From positions 124,001-188,000 of the forward strand of contig NZ_BDCA01000008.1 in NCBI RefSeq assembly GCF_001613265.1: a DNA stretch of 64,000 nucleotides, read 5' to 3'. The stretch is from Nocardia vermiculata NBRC 100427. GTDB lineage: Bacteria; Actinomycetota; Actinomycetes; Mycobacteriales; Mycobacteriaceae. Positions 47,408-56,028 of this stretch are shown piece by piece. Every line of letters begins with the position of its first letter. Position 1 is the stretch's first letter. A program made the translations under genes and the position numbers. The notes below the pieces were generated by a model. It was given only the letters and a program-made list of their open reading frames with translations. It was not told the DNA's origin and searched no databases.

Positions 47408-48210
47408 CCTTCCTGTTCTTCCGCGACGGCGGCCGTACCCAGGTACGCCTCCTGCACGGCGGGATCGGCCTGCACCTCGGCCACCGACCCCTCGGCGAGG
47501 ATCGCGCCGCGGGCCAGCACCGTCACCGAGGTGGCGAAGTTGCGCATGAAATCCATATCGTGTTCGACCACGACGACCGTGCGTTCACCGCCGATACGGC
47601 GCAGCAGGTTGCCGGTTTCCTCCCGCTCCTGCTGGCTCATCCCGGCGACGGGTTCGTCCAGCAGCAGCACCGAGGCGTCCTGGACCAGCAGCATGCCGAT
47701 TTCGAGCCACTGTTTCTGGCCGTGGGCCAGCGTTCCGGCGGGTTTGTTCCGCAGCGTGGTCAGCCCGATCGTTTCCAGCGCCCGCTCGACCGATTCCGAA
47801 ACCTCGGCCGGGCGGCGGCGCAGCATGGTCCACACCGACCGGCCTGCCCCCGCGGCGATATCGAGGTTTTGCAGGACCGACAGTTCCTCGAACACGCTCG
47901 CGGTCTGGAAGGTGCGGCCCACCCCCAGCCGGGCGATCCGGTGCACCTTCTTGCCCAGTAGTTCGACTCCGGATTTCTGCACCGACCCGGTGGCCGACAC
48001 CAAACCGGTGATCGCGTCGATGATGGTGGTCTTGCCGGCGCCATTGGGTCCGATGAGGAACCGCAGATCCCCTTGGAAGAGGGTCAGGTCGACATTCGAT
48101 ACGGCTTTGAATCCGTCGAATTCGACACTCAGGCCCCGGACTTCCAGATAATCGCTGTGCATACCGGCGTTGCCACCCGCGACCGGTGCGGTGGTTGTTT
48201 CCTGGGTCAT
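47404..48210 (-). CDS. urtD: Urea ABC transporter ATP-binding protein UrtD
   Basis: The second ATPase, similar to LivG, 268 residues. Motifs: Walker A GPNGAGKT, LGVGRTFQTASVFEELSVLQ, the signature-region LAHGQKQWLEIGMLL characteristic of UrtD, and Walker B VLLLDEPVAGM. About 20 poorly conserved residues precede the domain. It overlaps urtC by ATGA at one end and urtE by GTGA at the other. Confidence 0.94.
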   Translation of the reverse strand: MTQETTTAPVAGGNAGMHSDYLEVRGLSVEFDGFKAVSNVDLTLFQGDLRFLIGPNGAGKTTIIDAITGLVSATGSVQKSGVELLGKKVHRIARLGVGRTFQTASVFEELSVLQNLDIAAGAGRSVWTMLRRRPAEVSESVERALETIGLTTLRNKPAGTLAHGQKQWLEIGMLLVQDASVLLLDEPVAGMSQQEREETGNLLRRIGGERTVVVVEHDMDFMRNFATSVTVLARGAILAEGSVAEVQADPAVQEAYLGTAAVAEEQEG

Positions 48211-49325
48211 GACGGCACTCCCACCGGGGTAGCGGCTGCTGGTTGCGGCGCCGGCCCAGGGGGTGCCGGATCCTCGTCCGCACGGCGTTTCCGCCGTCGC
48301 AGCAGAGTGACCAGGCCCGCCAGGCCCGCCGGGAAGAACCCGACCACGACGATGAAGAGGATGCCCTGCGCATACACCCAGCCCGAGGGGAAGCTCTCCG
48401 ACAAGCTGGTCTGCGCCCAGGCCACCGCGATCGCACCCAGTACCGGGCCGAGCAGAGTCGTGCGGCCACCGATCGCAACCCCGGTGAGGAACGCGATGGA
48501 CGGCACGATCCCGATATCGGCGGGAGAGATGATCCCCACGATCGGTACGAACAACGCCCCGGCGATACCGGCGAACAGCGCGGCCACCGCATACGCGACC
48601 ACCTTGACGTTGGCCGGGTCGTAGCCGAGGAAACGCACCCGTTCCTCCTGATCGCGCACCGCGACCAGCAGTTCGCCGTACCGGCTGTACATCAGCTGCC
48701 GGGTCAGCGCCACGATCACCAGCAGGGTGCCGGCAGCGATGAAGAACAGCAGCCGCCGGTTGATCGGATCGTTGAGCGCCAGCCCGAAGAAGCTGCGGAA
48801 CCGGTTGAGCCCGTTACTGCCGCCGGTGGACTGCTGGCCGACCAGCAGGATCGCGAAGGCCGCCGCCAGCGCCTGCGACAGGATCGCGAAATAGGCGCCC
48901 TTGACCTTGCGTTTGAACACGCCCAGTCCCAGCAGGACCGCTACCAGTGGTGGAACGATCAAGATCCCCAGGATCGTCACCACCGGCGACGAGAACGGAA
49001 CCCAATATGCCGGCAGCTCACCGATTCCCGCGATCTGCATGAAATCGGGTACATCGTCGCCGCGCAGCTGGGCGTCGGAGATCTTCAGATGCATCGCCAT
49101 GATGTACGCGCCGAGCCCGAAGAACACGCCCTGACCGAGGGTGAGCATTCCGCCCCGCCCCCAGGCCACACCGATCCCGACCGCGACGATGCCGAAGCAC
49201 AGGAACTTACCGAGCAGATTGAGCCGGAAATCGGAGAGCACCACGGGCGCCACCGCGAACAACAGCACGGCGGCCAGCGCGAACCCCGAACAGACCTTCC
49301 AGCGGGTGGTCAGGAATTCCCTCAT
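48207..49325 (-). CDS. urtC: Urea ABC transporter permease UrtC
   Basis: A 372-residue LivM-type permease with about ten membrane helices. Typical segments are GRGGMLTLGQGVFFGLGAYI, MAMHLKISDAQ, YFAILSQALAAAFAILLVGQ, RFLGYDPANVKVVAYAVAAL and AIGGRTTLLGPVLGAIAVAW. The C-terminus is a hydrophilic Pro/Ala-rich tail. It overlaps urtB and urtD by 4 bases each, showing tight translational coupling. Confidence 0.93.
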   Translation of the reverse strand: MREFLTTRWKVCSGFALAAVLLFAVAPVVLSDFRLNLLGKFLCFGIVAVGIGVAWGRGGMLTLGQGVFFGLGAYIMAMHLKISDAQLRGDDVPDFMQIAGIGELPAYWVPFSSPVVTILGILIVPPLVAVLLGLGVFKRKVKGAYFAILSQALAAAFAILLVGQQSTGGSNGLNRFRSFFGLALNDPINRRLLFFIAAGTLLVIVALTRQLMYSRYGELLVAVRDQEERVRFLGYDPANVKVVAYAVAALFAGIAGALFVPIVGIISPADIGIVPSIAFLTGVAIGGRTTLLGPVLGAIAVAWAQTSLSESFPSGWVYAQGILFIVVVGFFPAGLAGLVTLLRRRKRRADEDPAPPGPAPQPAAATPVGVPS

Positions 49326-50209
49326 ACCAGACTCCTCGACCGGATCATGAACAGTCCCTGCGGGCGGACCTGCAGGAAGATCACGATGACGACGAATACG
49401 ATCACCTTTGCCACCGAGGCGGTGGTGCTGTATTCGATGAACGAATTCAGCAGTCCCAGCGCCACCGCGGCCAGTACCGCACCCCGGATCTGCCCGAGGC
49501 CGCCGATCACCACCACCAGGAAGGCGTCGACCAGATAGTTGGCGCCGGTATTGGAACTGGTGGAACCGATCAACGTCAGCGCCACACCTGCCACACCGGC
49601 GAGACCGGAACCGATGAAGAACGTCGTGATATCGGTGCTGCGGCTGGAGATTCCGCTCGTTTCGGCAAGATCACGATGCTGTACGACGGCGCGGATACGC
49701 CGGCCCGTTGCGGTGTACTTCATGGTCACCGCGATGGCCGTCACGCACAGCACCGCGAGCAGCATGATGAAGATCCGGGTCTTGGGGACCACGGCCCCCA
49801 GGATCTCCACCCCGCCACCGAGCCATTCCGGGGAGACCACGCGGACCGCGGGCGCACCGAAGATATCCCGGGCCGCCTGCTGCAGGATCAGGCCCACCCC
49901 GAAGGTCACCAGCAAGGTATCCAGCGGCCGGTCGTACATTCGTTTGATCAGTGTTACCTCGAGGACGGCACCCATGAGACCGCCGACCAGGAACCCGACC
50001 AGCAGCGACACGATCAACGATATATCGGTGTTCGACACCAGATACGTCTGCACCGTGTAGGCCGTATACGACCCCGACATGATGAACGCGCCGTGGGCCA
50101 TGTTGATCACGCCCATCTGCCCGAAGGTCAGCGACAACCCGAGGGCCGCCAGCAGCAGAACGGATCCCAAGCTCAGACCGGTGAAAAGCTGCCCGACAAG
50201 TGCTTCCAT
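49322..50209 (-). CDS. urtB: Urea ABC transporter permease UrtB
   Basis: A 295-residue LivH-type permease. Segments: QLFTGLSLGSVLLLAALGLS, FGQMGVINMAHGAFIMSGSY, LEVTLIKRMYDRPLDTLLVT and FFIGSGLAGVAGVALTLIGS. The ATG at 50209, 5 bases after the urtA stop, gives the standard N-terminus; a GTG-type upstream reading would overlap urtA. Pairs with UrtC to form the transmembrane channel. Confidence 0.92.
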   Translation of the reverse strand: MEALVGQLFTGLSLGSVLLLAALGLSLTFGQMGVINMAHGAFIMSGSYTAYTVQTYLVSNTDISLIVSLLVGFLVGGLMGAVLEVTLIKRMYDRPLDTLLVTFGVGLILQQAARDIFGAPAVRVVSPEWLGGGVEILGAVVPKTRIFIMLLAVLCVTAIAVTMKYTATGRRIRAVVQHRDLAETSGISSRSTDITTFFIGSGLAGVAGVALTLIGSTSSNTGANYLVDAFLVVVIGGLGQIRGAVLAAVALGLLNSFIEYSTTASVAKVIVFVVIVIFLQVRPQGLFMIRSRSLV

Positions 50210-50214
50210 CCGGA

Positions 50215-51519
50215 TCAGCCCCCGAGTCCCTCGGCCCACGAGTAGCCGGCCAGGTACGGGTCGGGTTCGATGGCCTCGCCGGAATCCCAGATGCTGTAGA
50301 TCAGTCCGTCGGGCCGGATCTCACCGATCCGGGCGGTTTTGGTGATGTGGTTGTTCTCGCCGTCGATCGTGACCGTGCCCTCGGGCGCCTCGAAGCTCAC
50401 TCCGCCGGCCGCCTTCTGCACATCCTCGACAGCGAAGGACTGTGCCTTCTCCACCGTGTTCTTCCACAAGTGGACCGAGGTGTAGGCGGCCTCCATCGGA
50501 TCCGAAGTAGGTTTGGTGGCACCGTATTTCGCCTTGTAGTCCTCGACGAAGGAGTGGTTCACCGGGTTGGCGACGGTCTGGTAGTAGTTCCAGGCGGTCA
50601 GCTGGCCGGCGATGTTCCCGACGCCGATACCACCGATCTCCTCCTCGGCGATCGATACCGAGACCACCGGCATATCCCGCGCCGTCAGGCCGACGTTCTT
50701 GTACTCGCGGAAGAACGCGACATTGGAGTCGCCGTTGAGGGTGTTGAACACCGCGTCCGCGTCGGCGGCCCGGACCTTGTTGACGATGGTCGAGAAATCG
50801 GTGGACCCGAGCGGGGTGTAATCCTCACCCTTGATCTCGATCCCGTTGGCCTTCGCATACGCCTTGATGATGCGGTTTGCGGTCTGCGGGAACACATAGT
50901 CGCTGCCCACCAGGTACAGCGATTTCACGCCGCGGCCCTTCAGGTAGTCCAGCGCCGGCACGATCTGCTGGTTGGTGGTCGCGCCGGTGTAGAAGATGTT
51001 CTCCGACGATTCCAGGCCCTCGTATTGCACCGGGTAGTACAGCAGCGCGTTGCGGTCCTCGAAAACCGGCAGCATCGCCTTACGGCTCGACGAGGTCCAG
51101 CCACCGAAAACCGCAGCGACACAATCATTGCTGATCAGCTTCTCGGCTTTCTCCGCGAACACCGTCGGTTCCGACGCGCCGTCTTCACCCACCAACTCGA
51201 TCTGCTTGCCCAGCACCCCACCGGCGGCATTGATCTGATCGACCGCAAGCCGGGTCGAATCGCGGACGGTGACCTCCGAGATGGCCATCGTGCCCGACAG
51301 CGAATTCAGCGAACCCACCTTGATCGTGGGACCTGTTGTGTCGACACAGGATCGGGCGTGCGATCCGGCCTGCTCGGAAGCGGAGCTGCCGCAGGCGGTA
51401 ACGGCCAGCGCGGTAACACAGAGGGCCGCCGGAAGCGCGAACAGTCTGTGCCTTCGGCGGCCTCCCCCCGGGCGGATCGTTACAGCGCTCGTGCGTTGTT
51501 CGGTTCTGGCTGCACTCAT
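50215..51519 (-). CDS. urtA: Urea ABC transporter substrate-binding lipoprotein UrtA
   Basis: A 434-residue extracytoplasmic urea receptor. A long signal with positively charged head ([15 protein letters not shown]) and lipobox VTAC (Cys43) anchors it to the membrane. The mature part has [40 protein letters not shown] and [20 protein letters not shown], matching the Peripla_BP_5 urea-binding family. It is the first gene of the eight-gene urt-gntR-uca-atzF array; its upstream region holds palindromes that are candidate regulatory sites. Confidence 0.94.
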   Translation of the reverse strand: MSAARTEQRTSAVTIRPGGGRRRHRLFALPAALCVTALAVTACGSSASEQAGSHARSCVDTTGPTIKVGSLNSLSGTMAISEVTVRDSTRLAVDQINAAGGVLGKQIELVGEDGASEPTVFAEKAEKLISNDCVAAVFGGWTSSSRKAMLPVFEDRNALLYYPVQYEGLESSENIFYTGATTNQQIVPALDYLKGRGVKSLYLVGSDYVFPQTANRIIKAYAKANGIEIKGEDYTPLGSTDFSTIVNKVRAADADAVFNTLNGDSNVAFFREYKNVGLTARDMPVVSVSIAEEEIGGIGVGNIAGQLTAWNYYQTVANPVNHSFVEDYKAKYGATKPTSDPMEAAYTSVHLWKNTVEKAQSFAVEDVQKAAGGVSFEAPEGTVTIDGENNHITKTARIGEIRPDGLIYSIWDSGEAIEPDPYLAGYSWAEGLGG

Positions 51520-51573
51520 GACCGTTCGGCCTCCACTCCGGAAAAGGTCAGGCCCGCTGACTCGTTATCGGCT

Positions 51574-51619
51574 CGCTGTATACAGCGGCGTATACGAGCA
51601 ATCACGTTAAGAACGTTCT
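51574..51619. promoter_or_regulatory. TGTATACA-type and other palindromes upstream of urtA
   Basis: CGCTGTATACAGCG (51574-51587) is a perfect 14-bp palindrome, followed by CGTATACG (51589-51596), with centres 12 bp apart. A third palindrome, AGAACGTTCT, spans 51610-51619. The first matches the dyads bound by GntR/FCD proteins, which fits the GntR gene inside the operon. I saw no convincing GlnR box here, though one cannot be ruled out by eye. Confidence 0.6.
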
Positions 51620-51725
51620 GTTTCCATGGCGTATCTCAGCGTGAAGCTCCGGTATCCGTTTCCTCTCCGGACAATCGGCGGGTGTGACTACCGGATGGGG
51701 GCGTGCCGCCCCGGTGAGCAGGGAT

Positions 51726-53507
51726 TCAGATCGGTTGTCGGTAGCCGAAGAACTCGTGGTCTTCGTTGTAACCGCCGTAGCCGCCGCCGATATCGTCGAA
51801 GTCGGCGACGAACTCGATCCCCTGGATCCACTTGACCTGTTTGAAGCCGAGTTGCGTTTCATTCCGCAATCGCAAGGGTGCGCCGTGGCCGTAACTCAAC
51901 GGCTCCCCGTTCATGTCGAAGGCCAGCATGGTGAGCCGGTAGCTCATCTGCTCGATCGCGTGTGCGTCGTAGTACCGGCCTTGTTCGGGGCCGTCACCGA
52001 GGGAGTAGAACACCGCCCATCGGGCCTCGGGGCGGGGACGAACCAACTCCATGATCGTCGCCATCGACACCCCACCCCATGCGGCGACTCCGGACCAGCC
52101 CTGAATGCAGAAATGCTGGGTGATCTGTTCGTGGCGTGGCATGGCACGCAGTTGTTCCAGGCTCAATTCGGTGGGCCGTTCGACCAGGCCGTGTATGCGA
52201 AGGCGGTAGTCGGCGAAACCACTGTCGAACAATGCGCGGTACTCGGGCGAATCGGGGTACTGGCCGTTGTGCCAGAAGTAGGGAGATATGTCGCGTTCGC
52301 TGTATTCGCCCGGGGCGGAGTCGAGATGCTCGAACAATCGCTGGGCCGGTCCGATCAACGCGTATCCCACGCGTTGGATGAGGCGGGGGTGACGCAGGGT
52401 CAGCGGAGTCGCCGCCACCCACCCCACTGCGGCGACGATCATCGACACCGCGAAGAGGATGAACCCCAGCCAGCTGTTGTCGTCGCGTCCGGCGTAGATG
52501 TGGTTGAGATTGCGCAGCGCGCCGGTGGTGAACACCAGTGTCACGTGGACGACGATGAACAGCAGGAACCACACCAGCACCAGAAAGTGCAGCGAACGTG
52601 CGAGCTGAATGCTGAACGGGCGGCTGATCCAGCGGAATCGCGTGGACAGGGCCGGGGACATGCCGAGTCCGGTGATGAGCGCAGCCGGGGCTGCGGCGAA
52701 AATCGTCAGAAAATACGCCAGTTGCTGCAGGCTGTTGTAGGCGACCCAGCCCGATTCCGTCGGCCAATTCAACGACAGATACTGGATCAGCACCGACAGC
52801 GCATTGGGAAATACATCCCAGCTGGTGGGCACGACTTTTCGCCATTGGCCGGTGCTGAACAGGAAAATATAGAAGACGATGCCGTTGAGCAGCCACAGCG
52901 TATCGATACCGAAGTGCCACCAGCGTGCCAGCCCGATCGAGTGCCGCAGTCCCGGCAGCCCGACCTGCTGCGGCAGGCTGACCGAGTCCTGTTTCGCGGT
53001 CCACAGGGGATCCGCCGGTACCGGTTTCTGGATCCGGAACCAGTCCTTGCCCGGTGTGCAGTGCCGGGTCCAGTACAGGCGTGGATGGTCGGTCAGGATC
53101 TGAATCCCCGAACGGATGATGAAGATCATCAGGAACAGATTGAAGAAATGCTGCCATCGCAACCAGGCCGGCATACCGATGGTTTGCTCGGGGTGGTCGA
53201 CGGGCGTGCCGGGATTGCGCGCAATGAACTCCTGCACCGAGGTGAGATCGCGTAACCCTTGGCTGACCGCCACCGCCGCGACCAAGAGGACGAAACCGAT
53301 CGGCAGCAGCCACAGCAGATTGAACCAGCGCTCGCGACCGACTCGCACTCGCGGTGCGACTCCCCGTGTCTGCGGGATCGTGCCGGCGAACGTGTGCGGA
53401 TCTATGACGTCCTCGCCGCTGGTGAGGTGCGGTCGCGAGGTAGTCGCGGGCCGCGTGCCCGTCGGCGCAGGGACAGATTCCGGCGTCGAATCTTCGGTAG
53501 TTCCCAT
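51726..53507 (-). CDS. Membrane-anchored molybdopterin oxidoreductase fused to a cytochrome b561-like domain
   Basis: A 593-residue fusion. The N-terminal part (about 60-370) has about six membrane helices with several His residues in or near them (WLRWQHFFNLFLMIFIIRSG, ARWWHFGIDTLWLLNGIVFY, ARSLHFLVLVWFLLFIVVHV), like the b-type cytochromes of Ni-Fe hydrogenases and formate dehydrogenases. The C-terminal part (about 420-593) is a sulfite-oxidase-type molybdopterin domain with HEQITQHFCIQGWSGVAAWG; its Cys is the expected Mo ligand. It could pass electrons between a substrate and the quinone pool. The ATG at 53507 has AGAGGTGG upstream. Similar fusions exist in actinobacteria but the substrate is unknown. 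Confidence 0.83.
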   Translation of the reverse strand: MGTTEDSTPESVPAPTGTRPATTSRPHLTSGEDVIDPHTFAGTIPQTRGVAPRVRVGRERWFNLLWLLPIGFVLLVAAVAVSQGLRDLTSVQEFIARNPGTPVDHPEQTIGMPAWLRWQHFFNLFLMIFIIRSGIQILTDHPRLYWTRHCTPGKDWFRIQKPVPADPLWTAKQDSVSLPQQVGLPGLRHSIGLARWWHFGIDTLWLLNGIVFYIFLFSTGQWRKVVPTSWDVFPNALSVLIQYLSLNWPTESGWVAYNSLQQLAYFLTIFAAAPAALITGLGMSPALSTRFRWISRPFSIQLARSLHFLVLVWFLLFIVVHVTLVFTTGALRNLNHIYAGRDDNSWLGFILFAVSMIVAAVGWVAATPLTLRHPRLIQRVGYALIGPAQRLFEHLDSAPGEYSERDISPYFWHNGQYPDSPEYRALFDSGFADYRLRIHGLVERPTELSLEQLRAMPRHEQITQHFCIQGWSGVAAWGGVSMATIMELVRPRPEARWAVFYSLGDGPEQGRYYDAHAIEQMSYRLTMLAFDMNGEPLSYGHGAPLRLRNETQLGFKQVKWIQGIEFVADFDDIGGGYGGYNEDHEFFGYRQPI

Positions 53508-53573
53508 CCGGTCCACCTCTGGTCAGCCGTGCTCATGGAAACGCCTGATGATCACCTATGACGGTAGGACACT

Positions 53574-53590
53574 CCCGCCGCTGCGGCGGG
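53574..53590. other. Small GC hairpin upstream of the molybdo-oxidoreductase gene
   Basis: CCCGCCG (53574-53580) and CGGCGGG (53584-53590) form a 7-bp stem with loop CTG, 67 bases before the start of the downstream gene. It may end transcription coming from the Dabb gene or be a leader structure. The rest of 53508-53756 shows no convincing gene. Confidence 0.35.
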
Positions 53591-53756
53591 CAGGTCGGGA
53601 AGAGAAGTAGGCATTCCGATACCAACGACCGCCGTCGCAACCGTGCAGACCCGGATGTGCTGACCGGGCCGACCCGGGCTCCGGAGTGCCGAGATCCGCG
53701 ACCGTGCCGGCCCACACATGGGTGGACCCGGACAGGGGCGCTGTGAGCTGTTCGGG

Positions 53757-54203
53757 TCAGGTCGTTTCCGGCGGGGAGGCATGCCCCGGCCGGCCGTGTG
53801 TGCCGGGTGCGGCGCTGCCGCTGTACTCGCCGAGGTCGGCGACCAGTTCGGCGATGTCGGGAATGTTCTCGAAGCGGCGCCGGTGGATCTCGGCGATCGT
53901 GTTTTCCACCTCCGGGTCCGGATCGTCGACGATGTCGTAGGACACGAACTTGTCGACCAGCGGTAACCCGACTCGGTCCATGGCCAGGTGGGCCGGGTGG
54001 TTCATGTACTGCTCGTAACTCTCGAGGTCGGCGAGGACGGACACCGCACCGTAGTCGAACTCTCCGCCGAAGTCGGGCCCGACGATGCGCGCCTGGATGG
54101 CAGGTATGGCGTTGATGTGCTCGCGCATCTGCGCGAGTGCGGCGTGTTTGTCCTCCTCCGCGATGTCGGGCTTTACCGTGAACCGAATGCAGTGGTAGAT
54201 CAT
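53757..54203 (-). CDS. Stress-responsive A/B barrel (Dabb) domain protein
   Basis: A 148-residue protein starting MIYHCIRFTVKPDIAEEDKH with GAGGAAG 6 bases upstream of the ATG. The Dabb ferredoxin-like barrel is suggested by RFTVKPDIAEEDKHAALAQM, IVGPDFGGEFDYGAVSVLAD, ESYEQYMNHPAHLAM and a short hydrophilic C-terminal tail. Such barrels dimerise and serve as small-molecule binding or catalytic scaffolds, including olivetolic acid cyclase and stress proteins. The gene is alone on the minus strand; role unknown. Confidence 0.8.
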   Translation of the reverse strand: MIYHCIRFTVKPDIAEEDKHAALAQMREHINAIPAIQARIVGPDFGGEFDYGAVSVLADLESYEQYMNHPAHLAMDRVGLPLVDKFVSYDIVDDPDPEVENTIAEIHRRRFENIPDIAELVADLGEYSGSAAPGTHGRPGHASPPETT

Positions 54204-54441
54204 CGATTCTTCCTCTCGTCGGGGCGTACGCAGCGAACGCGGTGGGGTAGCTGTGGGCGAGTTCCAGGATCTTGTACGCACGCCCTTCTTCGCGTCGGTG
54301 GAAATCACCTACACACCGATACGGGTGGCTCGGGCGCGGGCCCGAAAGCGTTCTTATCGGTCCCATTAAGCGGGAGTGAGGTAGCGCACCGATCCGCTAC
54401 CGCGTGTGATGTGCGCTACACCGCGAGCTGAAAGGCCTCTC

Positions 54442-55131
54442 ATGAACATCAAGAAACTCGGCGCGACATCTGCGTTGGTCATTGCTGCGATGACCGTCAC
54501 AGCCGGAGGCGCATACGCTGCCCCCACCGATACTGCCGCACCGTCGTCGAACTCCGCGGAATCCGCTCAGCGGGTAATCAATTACGAGGTCAGCCGTTCG
54601 GGTGACGATGTGCTCATCACCACTGACGCGGGCACCCTGACCACCTCGGACACCCAGCTCGAGGTCCGCGACGGCAGCGGCGCGGTCGTCGCGGGCGTGC
54701 CGTTGACCTACGTCATGAACGACAAGGCCTTCCCGATCGCCGCATCGGTCGACGGAAACACGGCGCGGCTGACCCCGAGTAGAACGCCGGTCGCTCGCCC
54801 GGATCTCCCGCTGCGTGACGTCGATCTGTCCACTGCGGTGACGACAGCGATGCCGGAACTCGCACTCGCTGCATCGGCGGGCGCGATCCTCGGCGCCGTC
54901 GTGGGCGGCGGGGGTGGCTGCATCGCCGGCGCGGTCGTCGGCCTGGCTGCCACTGCCCCTATGGCAGCTCTGCTGGGAGCCGGCCCGTTGGCGGGCTGCG
55001 CCATGGGCGCGGTCACCATGGCGCCGCTCGGTGCGATCGGTGGCTCGATCCTGGTCGGCGGCCCGGCTCTGCTTGCTGTCGCCATCCAATTCGTGCAACT
55101 GCTGGGCCAGCCCCCCGCCCCGAAGAAGTAG
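54442..55131 (+). CDS. Secreted protein with hydrophobic, glycine-rich C-terminal half
   Basis: A 229-residue exported protein. A Sec signal (MNIKKLGATSALVIAAMTVT then AGGAYA) predicts cleavage near residue 26. A charged beta-rich part (about 45-120, EVRDGSGAVVAGVPLTYVMN) follows, then a long Ala/Gly-rich hydrophobic stretch from about residue 137 (AASAGAILGAVVGGGGGCIA, GAVVGLAATAPMAALLGAGP) resembling pore- or membrane-associating glycine-zipper segments. The protein ends in PPAPKK. Two Cys residues lie in the hydrophobic part. The family is frequent in Nocardia and remains uncharacterised. GAAAGG precedes the ATG. Confidence 0.77.
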   Translation: MNIKKLGATSALVIAAMTVTAGGAYAAPTDTAAPSSNSAESAQRVINYEVSRSGDDVLITTDAGTLTTSDTQLEVRDGSGAVVAGVPLTYVMNDKAFPIAASVDGNTARLTPSRTPVARPDLPLRDVDLSTAVTTAMPELALAASAGAILGAVVGGGGGCIAGAVVGLAATAPMAALLGAGPLAGCAMGAVTMAPLGAIGGSILVGGPALLAVAIQFVQLLGQPPAPKK

Positions 55132-55216
55132 CTCGGCGACCACGAATTCCCGGGGTGGATTCCGGTATCCACCCCGGGGCTGCCACAGTCCCGACACACA
55201 CGACTCGGAGGACACG

Positions 55217-56008
55217 ATGAGCACGGCTCCGCTCGACATCACGACCGCGCTGGACCTGTCGGGGCGCGTCGCGCTGGTCACCGGTGGCACCAGAGGAATC
55301 GGGTTCTCGATCGCGGAGCAGCTGCTCGCAGCCGGTGCGTGCGTCGTCGTGTGCGGGCGGACCCGTCCCGATGTGCTCCCCGTCGTCGCCGGCCGCTCGG
55401 CGCAGTTCCTGGCCGCCGATGTTCGTGCGGCCGATGCGGCGGCGGCGCTGGTGGAACGGACGGCGGCGCTGCACGGCCGCCTCGACGCGGTGGTGAACAA
55501 TGCGGGCGGTTCACCCGACGCCGACGCCGCCACCGTCTCGACCGGTTTCGTCGACAAGGTCGTCGCGCTGAATATGCTCGCCCCGTTCTATGTTGCGCAG
55601 GCCGCGAACCGCGTGATGCAGACGCAGGCGGGCGGCGGCACCATCGTGAACATCGGCAGCCTGTCGGCGCACGATCCGCAGCCGGGGACCGCAGCGTATT
55701 CGGCGGCGAAAGCGGGGCTGCTGATGTTCACCAAGGCCCTCGCACTGGAATGGGCTCCACTGGTGCGGGTCAACCACATTACCGCCGGGCTCGTACACAC
55801 GGAGACGGCGGCCGCCGGCTACAGCGGGAACGACGGTACCGCGGTCGCGAGCATCATTCCGATGCGGCGCATGGCAGATCCGGCCGACATCGCACGCACG
55901 TGCCTGTTCCTGTGCAGCGACCTGTCCGCGTACCTCAACGGCGCGGACATAGCGGTCCACGGTGGTGGCGAAATACCCGGCCGCTATGTGATCACCCGAG
56001 GTACGTAG
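55217..56008 (+). CDS. Short-chain dehydrogenase/reductase (classical SDR)
   Basis: A 263-residue SDR with NAD(P) motif VTGGTRGIGFS, the structural NNAG motif, catalytic Ser in NIGSLSAHDP and YSAAK. GGAGG is upstream of the ATG. It oxidises or reduces a hydroxyl/keto group in a small substrate; the context is a catabolic block with five more SDRs. It is not the mycofactocin type. It converges on the next SDR with a 20-base gap. Confidence 0.88.
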   Translation: MSTAPLDITTALDLSGRVALVTGGTRGIGFSIAEQLLAAGACVVVCGRTRPDVLPVVAGRSAQFLAADVRAADAAAALVERTAALHGRLDAVVNNAGGSPDADAATVSTGFVDKVVALNMLAPFYVAQAANRVMQTQAGGGTIVNIGSLSAHDPQPGTAAYSAAKAGLLMFTKALALEWAPLVRVNHITAGLVHTETAAAGYSGNDGTAVASIIPMRRMADPADIARTCLFLCSDLSAYLNGADIAVHGGGEIPGRYVITRGT

Positions 56009-56028
56009 TCCTGCCGAACGGCCGCAAC

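Noticed and set aside
53533..54366. Minus-strand 277-codon frame around the Dabb gene
   Set aside because: It overlaps the clear Dabb protein in another frame and is Arg/His/Pro-rich with no domain.
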